Positions 1 to 6,473 of a stretch of 10,788 bases of DNA are shown here, in pieces. Source of the DNA: JASFRI01 sp050115015 (GTDB lineage Bacteria; Acidobacteriota; Polarisedimenticolia; CBDVAL01). Location: assembly GCA_050115015.1 (NCBI GenBank), contig JASFRI010000123.1:1-10788 (forward strand). Direction: 5' to 3'. A model generated the notes under the pieces. That model saw only the letters and a program-made list of their open reading frames with translations. It was not told the DNA's origin and ran no database searches. The translations under genes and the position numbers were made by a program. The first letter of the stretch is position 1, and every line of letters begins with the position of its first letter.

Positions 1-560
1 ATCGCACCTCACCCCTGATCGTCCAGGAGGTCACCGATCTCGAGGGCACGCCGCTCGAGACGCGTCAGGTCCGGCGGACGCTCGCGATCGATCCTCGCTC
101 GGCCTTCCTCGTCAATCACGTGCTGCAGGGCGTGATAGAGGACGGCACCGCCGCGTCGTCCCGGCGGCTCGGCTTCGAGGGCATCGCCGCCGGCAAGACC
201 GGCACCACGGACGATACGCGCGACGCGTGGTTCGTGGGCTACACGCCCGATCTGCTGGCGATGGTGTGGGTCGGGTACGACGACAACGCGCGCACCGGCC
301 TGACCGGTGCGACCGGGGCGTTGCCGATCTGGGTCGACTTCATGAAACGCGCCGGCCGGGCCGGAAGCCGGGTCGGCTTCCGCGAGCCCCAAGGGATCGT
401 CTACGAGATGGTCGACCCCGCCACCGGCCTGCTGGCGGTCCGCGGGTGCCCGGGCCCCCGCGTCGAGGTCTTCGCCGAGGGCAGCGAGCCGAAGGAAGAC
501 TGCCCGCAACACAAGAAGGGCTTCTTCCGCCGCCTCAGGGACAAGTTCCGCCGCAAGTAG
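1..560 (+). CDS. Class A penicillin-binding protein, C-terminal part of the transpeptidase domain (5' end outside window)
   Basis: Bifunctional murein synthase whose visible part is the DD-transpeptidase end; it cross-links peptidoglycan in the periplasm. The reading frame is open from base 3, so the gene starts upstream of the window; the GTG at 120 lies inside the domain and is not the start. About 185 residues are visible. The third active-site motif KTGTT lies at 195-209 (visible residues 65-69), followed by DAWFVGYTPDL, MVWVGYDDN, then LTGATGALPIW, the typical sequence near the end of the transpeptidase fold. The SxxK and SxN motifs must lie upstream. After the domain comes a short extension with a Cys pair (RGCPG and EDCPQ), common in class A PBP tails, and a very basic end (KKGFFRRLRDKFRRK). 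It converges on acs with a 14-bp gap. The family is certain; the subclass (1A or 1B type) cannot be settled from this fragment. Confidence 0.93.
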   Translation, partial: RTSPLIVQEVTDLEGTPLETRQVRRTLAIDPRSAFLVNHVLQGVIEDGTAASSRRLGFEGIAAGKTGTTDDTRDAWFVGYTPDLLAMVWVGYDDNARTGLTGATGALPIWVDFMKRAGRAGSRVGFREPQGIVYEMVDPATGLLAVRGCPGPRVEVFAEGSEPKEDCPQHKKGFFRRLRDKFRRK

Positions 561-574
561 AAGGGGACACTCTA

Positions 575-2533
575 TTAGCCCTCGGCGTTCTCGTATTGCT
601 TCTTGAGACGCTGGACGACCGCGGGGTCGGCCAGGGTGGTGGTGTCTCCCAGTGCCTTGCCCTCGGCGATGTCGCGAAGCAGGCGCCGCATGATCTTCCC
701 CGAGCGGGTCTTGGGGAGGTCCGCCGTGAACAGGATCAGCTCCGGCCGCGCGATGGCGCCGATCGCCTTGACCACCTGACGGCGCAGCTCCTCCTCGAGG
801 GCCTCCGATCCCGCCTGTCCTTCCCGGAGCGTGACGAAGCCGGCGATGGCCTGTCCCTTGACGTCGTGCGGCACGGCCACCACCGCCGCCTCGGCCACCG
901 CGGGATGCTCCACGAGGGCCGACTCCACCTCCGCCGTGCCGATGCGGTGGCCCGCGACGTTCATGACGTCGTCGACGCGGCCGAGTACCCACAGGTAGCC
1001 GTCCTCGTCCCGCCGCGCCCCGTCGCCGGGAAAGTAGATGCCGTCCCAGCGGCTCCAGTAGGTCTGCCGGAAGCGCTCCTCGTCGCCGAAGATCCCCCGG
1101 GTCATGCCGGGCCAGGGACGCCGGATGGCCAGGTAGCCGCCCCCCGCCTCGACCTCCCGACCACCGGGATCGAGGACGGTGGCGTCGATGCCCGGGAAGG
1201 GGCGGGAGACCGAGCCCGGCTTCGTCTCGGTGATGCCGGGCAGCGGGCAGATCAGGATGTGGCCGGTCTCCGTCTGCCACCAGGTGTCCACGATGGGGCA
1301 GCTCTCCCCCCCGATGTTCCGGTGATACCAGACCCAGGCCTCCGGGTTGATCGGCTCCCCCACGGTCCCGAGGAGCCGGAGCGAGGAGAGGTCGTGGCTG
1401 GCCGGCCATTCCTCCCCCCACTTCATGAACGCGCGGATGGCGGTCGGAGCGGTGTAGAAGATGCTCACCCCGTAGCGCGACACGAGATCCCACATCCGGC
1501 CCCGATCCGGCCAGTCGGGCGCACCCTCGTACATCACCTGGGTGGCCCCCGCGGCCAGCGGGCCGTAGACGATGTAGGAGTGCCCCGTGATCCAGCCGAT
1601 ATCGGCCGTGCACCAGTAGACGTCCTCGTCCCGCAGATCGAACACGTACCGCGTGGTGGCGTAGACACCGGTCAGGTAGCCGCCGGTGGTGTGGACGATC
1701 CCCTTCGGCTTGCCCGTGGTGCCGGACGTGTAGAGGATGAACAGCATGTCCTCCGCGTCCATCTCCTCGGGAGGACAGTCGGGGGAAGCCTCCCCCAGGA
1801 TCTCGTGCCACCACACGTCGCGTCCGGCGGTCATCTCCATCGGAAAGTCGGCTCGCCGCACCACGACGACGTGCCGGATCGACGCGCATGCCGCCACCGC
1901 CGCGTCCGCAGCCTGTTTCAGCAGCACCGCCCCGCCCCGGCGGTAGCCGCCGTCCGCCGTGATCAACACCTTGGCACCAGCGTCCCGGATGCGCTCCGCC
2001 AGCGCCTCGGCGGAGAACCCGCCGAAGATCACCGAGTGGACCGCCCCGATCCTCGCGCACGCCAGCATCGCGATCGCGAGCTCCGGGATCATCGGCATGT
2101 AGAGGGCGACGACGTCGCCCCGTTCGACGCCCAGGTCCCGCAGGGCGGCCCCGCAGCGAGTCACCTCCCCGTGCAGCTCGGCGTACGTGAGGCTGCGGCG
2201 GTCCCCCGGCTCCCCCTCCCAGTGGATCGCCACCTGGTCGCGGCGCCCGGTCCGGAGGTGCCGATCGACGCAGTTCACGGATGCGTTCAGCCTGCCCCCC
2301 ACGAACCAGCTCCAGCGGGGCGCCTCCCCCTCGAGCACCCGGGTCCAGGGCCGGGACCACTCCAGCTCCGAGGCGAAGCCCTCCCAGAACGCTTCCGGGT
2401 CCCTGCCGGCCCGGTCGTAGATGGCGGGATCCGACACACGGGCGGCGCGAGCGAACCCCTCGGGCGGTGCGAAGCGGCGGTTCTCGCGGAGCAGGGCATC
2501 GATGGCGGATTCGGGGGGGGTCGATTCGCTCAT
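575..2533 (-). CDS. acs: Acetyl-CoA synthetase (AMP-forming)
   Basis: Converts acetate, ATP and CoA to acetyl-CoA through an acetyl-adenylate; cytoplasmic. The 652-residue product has the usual length of this family. Motifs in order: N-terminal Acs region with WFVGGRLNASVNCVDRH (76-92); ATP-binding loop YTSGTTGKPKG (268-278); DIGWITGHSY (311-320); VDTWWQTETG (415-424), whose first Trp closes the acetate-sized pocket in Acs enzymes; GYLWVLGRVDDVMNVAGHR (512-530) with the hinge region; and PKTRSGKIMRR (607-617). Lys613 in that last motif is the catalytic lysine that is reversibly acetylated in well-studied Acs proteins. The ATG at 2533 was chosen over an in-frame start at 2653 because an AGGAG lies 7 nt upstream and the protein then begins as the family does. 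The stop is TAA at 575-577. No acetyltransferase or deacetylase gene is adjacent. The closest alternative is propionyl-CoA synthetase, but pocket and length favour acetate. Confidence 0.97.
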   Translation of the reverse strand: MSESTPPESAIDALLRENRRFAPPEGFARAARVSDPAIYDRAGRDPEAFWEGFASELEWSRPWTRVLEGEAPRWSWFVGGRLNASVNCVDRHLRTGRRDQVAIHWEGEPGDRRSLTYAELHGEVTRCGAALRDLGVERGDVVALYMPMIPELAIAMLACARIGAVHSVIFGGFSAEALAERIRDAGAKVLITADGGYRRGGAVLLKQAADAAVAACASIRHVVVVRRADFPMEMTAGRDVWWHEILGEASPDCPPEEMDAEDMLFILYTSGTTGKPKGIVHTTGGYLTGVYATTRYVFDLRDEDVYWCTADIGWITGHSYIVYGPLAAGATQVMYEGAPDWPDRGRMWDLVSRYGVSIFYTAPTAIRAFMKWGEEWPASHDLSSLRLLGTVGEPINPEAWVWYHRNIGGESCPIVDTWWQTETGHILICPLPGITETKPGSVSRPFPGIDATVLDPGGREVEAGGGYLAIRRPWPGMTRGIFGDEERFRQTYWSRWDGIYFPGDGARRDEDGYLWVLGRVDDVMNVAGHRIGTAEVESALVEHPAVAEAAVVAVPHDVKGQAIAGFVTLREGQAGSEALEEELRRQVVKAIGAIARPELILFTADLPKTRSGKIMRRLLRDIAEGKALGDTTTLADPAVVQRLKKQYENAEG

Positions 2534-2540
2534 GTGGGGG

Positions 2541-2545
2541 CTCCT
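2541..2545 (-). promoter_or_regulatory. Ribosome binding site of acs
   Basis: AGGAG read on the minus strand, 7 nt before the ATG at 2533. It decides the start against the longer open frame that begins at 2653. Confidence 0.75.
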
Positions 2546-2584
2546 GACGGGAAACCCGGCCGGGGCCGGGGCGCACGGAGGCCC

Positions 2585-2613
2585 ATTCTGCCCGCCGGCC
2601 CCGATCCCGTCAA
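2585..2613 (-). promoter_or_regulatory. Predicted sigma-70-like promoter of acs
   Basis: On the minus strand, TTGACG (2613-2608, 5 of 6 matches to the -35 consensus) and CAGAAT (2590-2585, 4 of 6 to the -10) are separated by exactly 17 bp. The start of transcription would fall near 2578, giving a leader of about 45 nt. Inferred from consensus only; the spacing and the position before the gene make it credible. Confidence 0.55.
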
Positions 2614-2616
2614 TCC

Positions 2617-2633
2617 ACACCGGACCGTGGTGT
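2617..2633. promoter_or_regulatory. Short dyad between the divergent promoters (possible operator)
   Basis: ACACC, 7 bp, GGTGT form perfect 5-bp inverted arms. The dyad lies 3 bp upstream of the acs -35 box, between the two divergent promoters, where a transcription factor could act. Five-base arms can arise by chance in DNA of this composition, and I do not recognise the regulator. Confidence 0.25.
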
Positions 2634-2667
2634 CCCGGAACCACGCATCCCACTGATTCCCAAACCG

Positions 2668-2696
2668 TTGACCCCCGGCAATCCCAGGGCTACATT
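2668..2696 (+). promoter_or_regulatory. Predicted sigma-70-like promoter of the DUF4388 gene
   Basis: TTGACC (2668-2673, 5 of 6) and TACATT (2691-2696, 4 of 6) are separated by 17 bp. Transcription would begin near 2703, giving a leader of about 75 nt before the ATG at 2778. This is the best-looking promoter in the window. It diverges from the acs promoter, with 54 bp between the two -35 boxes. Confidence 0.6.
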
Positions 2697-2777
2697 TCGC
2701 GTGCGGGGGGTCGCCGCCTGCCGGAATGCACCCCCCTCCTTCCGGACGCTCCCCCTGCGCGTCGTCGGCGAGGTTCC

Positions 2778-3899
2778 ATGAGCCTGAGCGGCACCCTGGA
2801 CACGATGAGCCTGCCGGACCTGCTGCAGTGGCTACACACCGCACAGAAGACCGGCACTCTCTCCGTCCGCGGGCCCGCGTACACGAAGCGCATTTTCTTC
2901 CGGAGCGGTGACATCGTCTCCTCCGCCTCGGAGGACCCCACGGAGCACCTGGGGCAGTTCCTGCTGAGCCACGGTGCGATCACCGAGGAGGACCTGAAGC
3001 GCGGCATGGAGGTCCAGGCGGACACCGGGGTCCTTCTGGGGAAGATCCTGATCATGGTCGGCACCCTCGGGGAGGAGGACCTCAAGCGTTACCTCGTCCT
3101 CAAGGCGGAGGAGACCATCTTCAGCCTGTTCCTCTGGGACAACGCGCACTTCGAGTTCCGGGCCGGGGAGATCGCCTCCGAGAACCTCGTGCCCATCACG
3201 GTGAAGATCGACGACGTCCTGCTCAAGGGGCTCGGACGCTACGACGAGCTGCAGCAGATCAAGCGCGTCTTCGGCACCATGCTGACCGTGGTGGGCCGGG
3301 CAGAGTCCGCACCCGGGCCCGAGTTCCTCGCCAACGGGCGCCGCCGGGCGATCTGGGAGTGCATCGACGGGAACCGCAGCATCATCGACATCGCGATGGA
3401 GCTGCACATGGCGGAGTTCGTCGCCTGCGAGGTCATCCATCTGCTCTACCAGATGAGGCACGTGGTCATCCTGAAGCACGTCCAGGCGCGGGTGGAGGGG
3501 GGGACGGTATCCCCGCCGAGCTACGAGGACCCCCTCCTGGAGGGGAGACGCCTGGCGGCGGAGGGCGCCTACGAGGAGGCCCTGGACCTGGTGCAGCGCG
3601 CGGCGGTCGAGGACCGCGAGGGGACCCCCGCGCTGCGGAGCCTCCTCAAGGAGATCCAGGACGCGTTCGTGGACCGGACCTACCGCTACCATCTGCCGGG
3701 GGAGCGGGTGCCGTACCTCCGCAAGCCCCTCGAGCAGCTCACCTCGGAACGGCTCTCGCCACAGGAGGGTTTCCTGATCAGCCGGATCAACGGCGAGTGG
3801 AAGATCCGTGACATCGTGACGATCGCGCCGTTCTCGGAGGTGGATGCGCTGCGGACCCTGAAGAGCCTGCGCCGGCGGGAGATCATCGAGCTTCGCTAG
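2778..3899 (+). CDS. DUF4388 (PATAN) domain protein with two winged-helix-like modules
   Basis: Predicted cytoplasmic protein of 373 residues; no signal peptide or membrane segment. Residues 1-140 match the DUF4388/PATAN pattern: the opening MSLSGTLDTMSLPDLLQWL, then GTLSVRG, KRIFFRSGDIVSSAS, and the paired helices GAITEEDLKRG and GTLGEEDLKRYL. PATAN domains occur in PatA-type response regulators and many deltaproteobacterial and acidobacterial proteins and are thought to mediate protein contacts in signalling; exact roles are mostly unknown. Residues 190-236 (AIWECIDGNRSIIDIA onward) and 328-373 (GFLISRINGEWKIRDIV onward) look like two copies of a small winged-helix-type unit. Between them residues 245-292 are helical and TPR-like (EGRRLAAEGAYEEALDL). 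No receiver or kinase domain is present. The ATG at 2778 is chosen because the domain begins there; GGCGAGG lies 4 nt upstream, a short spacing. The open frame extends upstream to 2421 but covers acs and the promoter. Confidence 0.85.
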   Translation: MSLSGTLDTMSLPDLLQWLHTAQKTGTLSVRGPAYTKRIFFRSGDIVSSASEDPTEHLGQFLLSHGAITEEDLKRGMEVQADTGVLLGKILIMVGTLGEEDLKRYLVLKAEETIFSLFLWDNAHFEFRAGEIASENLVPITVKIDDVLLKGLGRYDELQQIKRVFGTMLTVVGRAESAPGPEFLANGRRRAIWECIDGNRSIIDIAMELHMAEFVACEVIHLLYQMRHVVILKHVQARVEGGTVSPPSYEDPLLEGRRLAAEGAYEEALDLVQRAAVEDREGTPALRSLLKEIQDAFVDRTYRYHLPGERVPYLRKPLEQLTSERLSPQEGFLISRINGEWKIRDIVTIAPFSEVDALRTLKSLRRREIIELR

Positions 3900-3996
3900 A
3901 CGCCGGGCCCGAGCGTCCGGTGCCGGCCGTCGCGCGCTCCAGCGGCCTGGCTCCAGGGTAGGGGCAACGATCGACGCCTCGGCGGGCCCCGGACTC

Positions 3997-4022
3997 GCCG
4001 CCCACGGCACAGCGGTGGCGGC
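3997..4022 (+). terminator. GC-rich hairpin downstream of the DUF4388 gene (possible transcript end)
   Basis: The 242-bp gap 3900-4141 holds a strong hairpin: GCCGCC (3997-4002) pairs with GGCGGC (4017-4022) and the stem continues AC/GT past one bulged C, with a 9-nt loop. No T-run follows, so it is not a classical intrinsic terminator; it could stabilise the 3' end or help Rho-dependent ending. GC-rich stems arise easily by chance here. Apart from this and a weak promoter at 4065-4094 I see nothing else in the gap. Confidence 0.25.
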
Positions 4023-4064
4023 GCCAGACGAACCGGCCCGCCGCGGTGCTCCGCCGGCCGGGGC

Positions 4065-4094
4065 TTTCGCCGAGACGGGTGCATGCGCTACCAT
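4065..4094 (+). promoter_or_regulatory. Weak candidate promoter for the secreted-protein gene
   Basis: TTTCGC (4065-4070, 3 of 6) and TACCAT (4089-4094, 4 of 6) with an 18-bp spacer, in the context GCTACCAT. Transcription would begin near 4101, some 40 nt before the ATG at 4142. The -35 match is poor, so read-through from the upstream gene is equally possible. Confidence 0.3.
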
Positions 4095-4141
4095 GAACGC
4101 GTCGCGCGGGGGCGCCGCGGTCCCCGCGCCCGGGGCCCGCG

Positions 4142-4921
4142 ATGCGGCGATATCGTCCGTTTCAGCGCGCCGGCCTGCTGCTGGCCGGGTTTCTCCTGGG
4201 GCTGCCACCCGTCCCCGCGTCGGGCTTGCCCGCCGAGGATCTCCGGCAGCTCCTCGTCCGCGGCTTCCCCGAGGAGGTGATCCTCGCCATCGTCGAGGAG
4301 GAGGGCCCGCCGGCGCTCTCCCCGGTGGAATGGCTGGAGCTGCGCGACCTGGGGGCCTCGGACCGGCTGCTCCTCGCCCTCCTGCCGCCGGAGCCGCACG
4401 CGACGACGCCCCCGGCGGCGACCGACCTCCCCGCCGGCCCGACGCCCGCGCCGGTCACCGGGGACGAGGGTCCGGCGTTCCGTGCGTTCTACGACCACGA
4501 TCCGGATGTGGGCCGCGTGTTCGTGGTGACGAACCTGGACCCCGACGGGGAGCCGATGGCCGGCACCACGGCCGGCGGCCGCCTCCCGAACCGGGTGACC
4601 AGCCCGGACCTCCCGGCCCCTCCGCCGCCGGTGGAGGACGATGCCCCGGCCGCGGCACACCCCCGGGAGGCCGTCGAGGCCGCGATCCTGCCGGTCGCGG
4701 CGGCCCCGCCCCCCGCGGCCTTCGTCGGCGTCAGCCCCTATTACGGCTTCTTCTTCCCCTACCCGATCTCCCACCTCTACCCGCCGGGCTCCTACACCCA
4801 CAACAAGCTCTTCCACCTGGGGGGGAGCCGCGGGTTCAGCCACTACCAGCTCCCGGCCGGGCAGGTCTTCTACCTGCCTCCGTTCCCCGGGGCCGGGTCC
4901 CACCCGCCGGGGTTCCGCTAG
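4142..4921 (+). CDS. Secreted proline- and aromatic-rich protein of unknown function
   Basis: I do not recognise a named family. The 259-residue product starts with a clear Sec signal: basic MRRYRPFQR, a hydrophobic core (residues 11-20) and a likely cleavage after PASG (residue 28); no lipobox Cys is seen. Residues 29-82 hold two short helical units, LRQLLVRGFPEEVILAIV and WLELRDLGASDRLLLALL. They resemble the tandem 'L..L...G.sd.vI..i' units seen in many small exported proteins. A Pro/Ala/Thr-rich linker follows (83-108), then a segment with VFVVTNLDPDGEP (126-138), a second Pro/Ala-rich stretch (158-192), and a C-terminal part (197-259) rich in Tyr, Phe, His, Pro and Gly. The ATG at 4142 gives the signal peptide its normal start, although no good ribosome binding site precedes it. 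Probably periplasmic or surface; the disordered linkers and aromatic tail suggest binding or structure rather than catalysis. Confidence 0.75.
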   Translation: MRRYRPFQRAGLLLAGFLLGLPPVPASGLPAEDLRQLLVRGFPEEVILAIVEEEGPPALSPVEWLELRDLGASDRLLLALLPPEPHATTPPAATDLPAGPTPAPVTGDEGPAFRAFYDHDPDVGRVFVVTNLDPDGEPMAGTTAGGRLPNRVTSPDLPAPPPPVEDDAPAAAHPREAVEAAILPVAAAPPPAAFVGVSPYYGFFFPYPISHLYPPGSYTHNKLFHLGGSRGFSHYQLPAGQVFYLPPFPGAGSHPPGFR

Positions 4922-5033
4922 AGGTCCGGCCGACCGGCTCCCGATCGCTCCATGGCGTCGCGCCGATCGTCGGTGTGCGCGCCCGCCCGGATGCCCTCAA
5001 TCGCAAGGTCACGCCGCCCGGGTAGCGCCTGCC

Positions 5034-5072
5034 GGTTGCACCGGGCCAGCCCGAGGCGTGGTGCTCGCAACC
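5034..5072. terminator. Nested inverted repeats between convergent genes (possible bidirectional transcript end)
   Basis: In the 157-bp gap 4922-5078, GGTTGC (5034-5039) pairs with GCAACC (5067-5072). Inside lie a CGGG/CCCG tetraloop hairpin (5042-5053) and an alternative pairing GCACC/GGTGC (5038-5042 with 5060-5064). The placement between two converging genes suits a bidirectional end, but no T-run accompanies it on either strand. Confidence 0.25.
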
Positions 5073-5078
5073 CCGGGG

Positions 5079-5963
5079 TCAATGGACCTGCCGGGGGTCG
5101 CCGTAGTCGGGTGACTCCACCTGCAGCGTCGTGTGCTCGATCTGGTAGCGCTCCCGGAGCATCTGCTTGACGCGGCGGAGCAGATCGTCCTGCGGCCGCC
5201 CCCCGGAAGGTGCCGCGACCACGTGCCCCGAGAGGGCGGGCATTCCCGACGTGATGCTCCAGATGTGCAGGTCGTGCACCTGGTCGACCCCCGGAACCTC
5301 GAGGATCGCCCCGGCTACCTGCCGGGGGTCGATACCCCTGGGCGTGGCCTCGAGCAGGACGTCCACCACTTCGCGCAGCAGCCTCCAGGCCCCGGCCAGG
5401 ATGATCACGCCGATCCCCATGGAGATCAGCGCGTCCACGCGGTACCAGCCCGTCACCGCCATGAGCACTCCCCCCAGGATCACTCCGAGCGAGGACGCGG
5501 CGTCGCCCAGCAGATGGGCCAGGGCACCCCGGATGTTCAGGCTCCCGCTGGCGCGGCCCGCCAGGATGTAGACCGCGACCAGGTTCGCCAGGAATCCCAC
5601 CCCGGCGACGATCAGCATCGGGCGCGTGTGCACCTCCGGTGCCGTCCGGAGGCGATCCCAGGCCGCGTAGAACACGAACAGCGCCAGCACGATCAACAGG
5701 ACGCTGTTGAACAGCGCGGAGAGGATCTCCATCCGGTGGTACCCGAAGGTCTTCCCCGGCGGCGCCGGCCGGGCGGCCATCCACAGCGCGAAGAGCGCGA
5801 CCGCCAGGGCTCCGATGTCGGACAGCATGTGCCCCGCGTCGGCGAGCAGCGCCAGCGAGCCGGAGATGAACCCTCCGATCACCTGCGCCACGAGGATGCC
5901 GGCGGTGATCCCCAGGGCCGCCCAGAGGCGGCGGGACTCCCCTTCCCGCCCGGCGCCGTGCAT
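5079..5963 (-). CDS. Cation diffusion facilitator, zinc-type (CzcD/ZitB-like) efflux transporter
   Basis: Inner-membrane proton-coupled exporter of divalent metal, most likely Zn(II), acting as a dimer. The 294-residue product (counted from the ATG at 5963) shows six hydrophobic segments at roughly 14-34, 36-60, 79-100, 114-136, 149-170 and 179-192, then a cytoplasmic domain. The metal-site pairs are HxxxD in TM2 (ADAGHMLSD, His45/Asp49) and HxxxD in TM5 (HLLGD, His150/Asp154), the arrangement of zinc-transporting members. The cytoplasmic domain carries VHDLHIWSITSGMPALSGHV (229-248) and IEHTTLQVE (275-283), with conserved His. The His-rich TM4-TM5 loop of many homologues is not obvious. The gene lies 26 bp after acpS on the same strand and is probably co-transcribed. 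A GTG at 5987, preceded by GGGGGA 7 nt upstream, would add 8 residues and is a real alternative start. Substrate is inferred, not shown. Confidence 0.92.
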   Translation of the reverse strand: MHGAGREGESRRLWAALGITAGILVAQVIGGFISGSLALLADAGHMLSDIGALAVALFALWMAARPAPPGKTFGYHRMEILSALFNSVLLIVLALFVFYAAWDRLRTAPEVHTRPMLIVAGVGFLANLVAVYILAGRASGSLNIRGALAHLLGDAASSLGVILGGVLMAVTGWYRVDALISMGIGVIILAGAWRLLREVVDVLLEATPRGIDPRQVAGAILEVPGVDQVHDLHIWSITSGMPALSGHVVAAPSGGRPQDDLLRRVKQMLRERYQIEHTTLQVESPDYGDPRQVH

Positions 5964-5989
5964 GGCCCGGAGATGGCGACAGTCCACCG

Positions 5990-6373
5990 TCAGATCCCCC
6001 GGCACACCACGAAGGCCACCGCGCACGACGCGGTATGGGACAGGGATATCGCCACGTCCTGCACGCCCATCGCCTCCGCCCGGCGACGCGCCTCGCCGTG
6101 GAGCCGGATCGACGGGGCGCCCCCGCCGTCCCGCACCACCTCGATCTGTTGGAAGCCGACCCCCGCGGCCCAGCCGGTGCCCAGCGCCTTCATGACCGCC
6201 TCCTTGGCCGCGAAGCGTACCGCAAAACGCTCCACGGGCCTGGCCCCGTCCCGGCAGTAGCGCGCCTCCTCCTCCCGGTAGACCCGCGCGACGAAGCGCT
6301 CGCCGTGCTGCCGCAGCGCGCGATCCAGCCGCGCGACCTCCACCAGGTCCACCCCGATCCCGATCAGATGCAT
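5990..6373 (-). CDS. acpS: Holo-[acyl-carrier-protein] synthase
   Basis: Transfers 4'-phosphopantetheine from CoA to apo acyl carrier protein in the cytoplasm, making it active for fatty acid synthesis. At 127 residues it has the normal AcpS length. Visible motifs: GIGVDLVEVARLDRAL (5-20), with magnesium ligand Asp9; a central REEEARYC (33-40); FAAKEAVMKALGTG (54-67), with Glu58 as second metal ligand and the conserved Lys; and ISLSHTASCAVAFVV (109-123). The ATG at 6373 was chosen over an in-frame start at 6586, because the family begins exactly with this M-x-L-I-G-I-G-V-D pattern and the longer frame would overlap the divergent aminotransferase gene. Upstream purine-rich AAGGGACGGGGGG is a diffuse ribosome site. 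It heads a two-gene unit with the CDF transporter, an unusual partner; pdxJ or a carbohydrate kinase are more common ones. Confidence 0.95.
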   Translation of the reverse strand: MHLIGIGVDLVEVARLDRALRQHGERFVARVYREEEARYCRDGARPVERFAVRFAAKEAVMKALGTGWAAGVGFQQIEVVRDGGGAPSIRLHGEARRRAEAMGVQDVAISLSHTASCAVAFVVCRGI

Positions 6374-6388
6374 CCGGCCCCCCGTCCC

Positions 6389-6417
6389 TTGACTCCCCTC
6401 GGGACCTCGCGTAGGCT
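6389..6417 (+). promoter_or_regulatory. Predicted sigma-70-like promoter of the aminotransferase gene
   Basis: TTGACT (6389-6394, 5 of 6) and TAGGCT (6412-6417, 3 of 6, keeping T1, A2 and T6) are separated by 17 bp. Transcription would begin near 6424, about 50 nt before the ATG at 6474. It sits in the 100-bp divergent gap with acpS; I could not find an equally good promoter for acpS. Confidence 0.5.
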
Positions 6418-6453
6418 GCGCTCGTTTCCGGCCGCGAAGCAGTGTCTCATCCC

Positions 6454-6467
6454 GAGGGCATCCCCTC
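6454..6467 (+). promoter_or_regulatory. Small hairpin in the aminotransferase leader
   Basis: GAGGG (6454-6458), tetraloop CATC, CCCTC (6463-6467) makes a perfect 5-bp stem just before the ATG at 6474. The only Shine-Dalgarno-like purine run in the leader is the GAGGG arm itself, 15 nt from the start codon, so the stem could mask it or the gene may be translated without it. The structure is seen; any role is speculation. Confidence 0.3.
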
Positions 6468-6473
6468 AGCCAC

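Noticed and set aside
9..2576. An 855-codon open frame on the minus strand covering the PBP end and acs
   Set aside because: It is a shadow of acs in another minus-strand frame plus the antisense of the PBP gene. The predicted protein is Arg/Gly/Pro-rich without domains, as expected when stop codons are rare in GC-rich DNA.
2534..2653. N-terminal extension of acs to an ATG at 2653
   Set aside because: The extra 40 residues are not family-like, would cover the predicted promoter, and an AGGAG sits at the right distance from the ATG at 2533.
227..2656. An 809-codon open frame on the plus strand antisense to acs
   Set aside because: It overlaps the well-supported acs and PBP genes, has biased composition and no recognisable motif. 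No frame can be trusted here on length alone.
2832..4208. 458-codon minus-strand frame opposite the DUF4388 gene
   Set aside because: Low-complexity translation, antisense to a gene with clear domain structure, and no ribosome site or family match.
4015..5025. 336-codon plus-strand frame overlapping the secreted-protein gene
   Set aside because: It is almost entirely Arg/Pro/Gly/Ala. The alternative frame at 4142 has a proper signal peptide and ordered helical segments.
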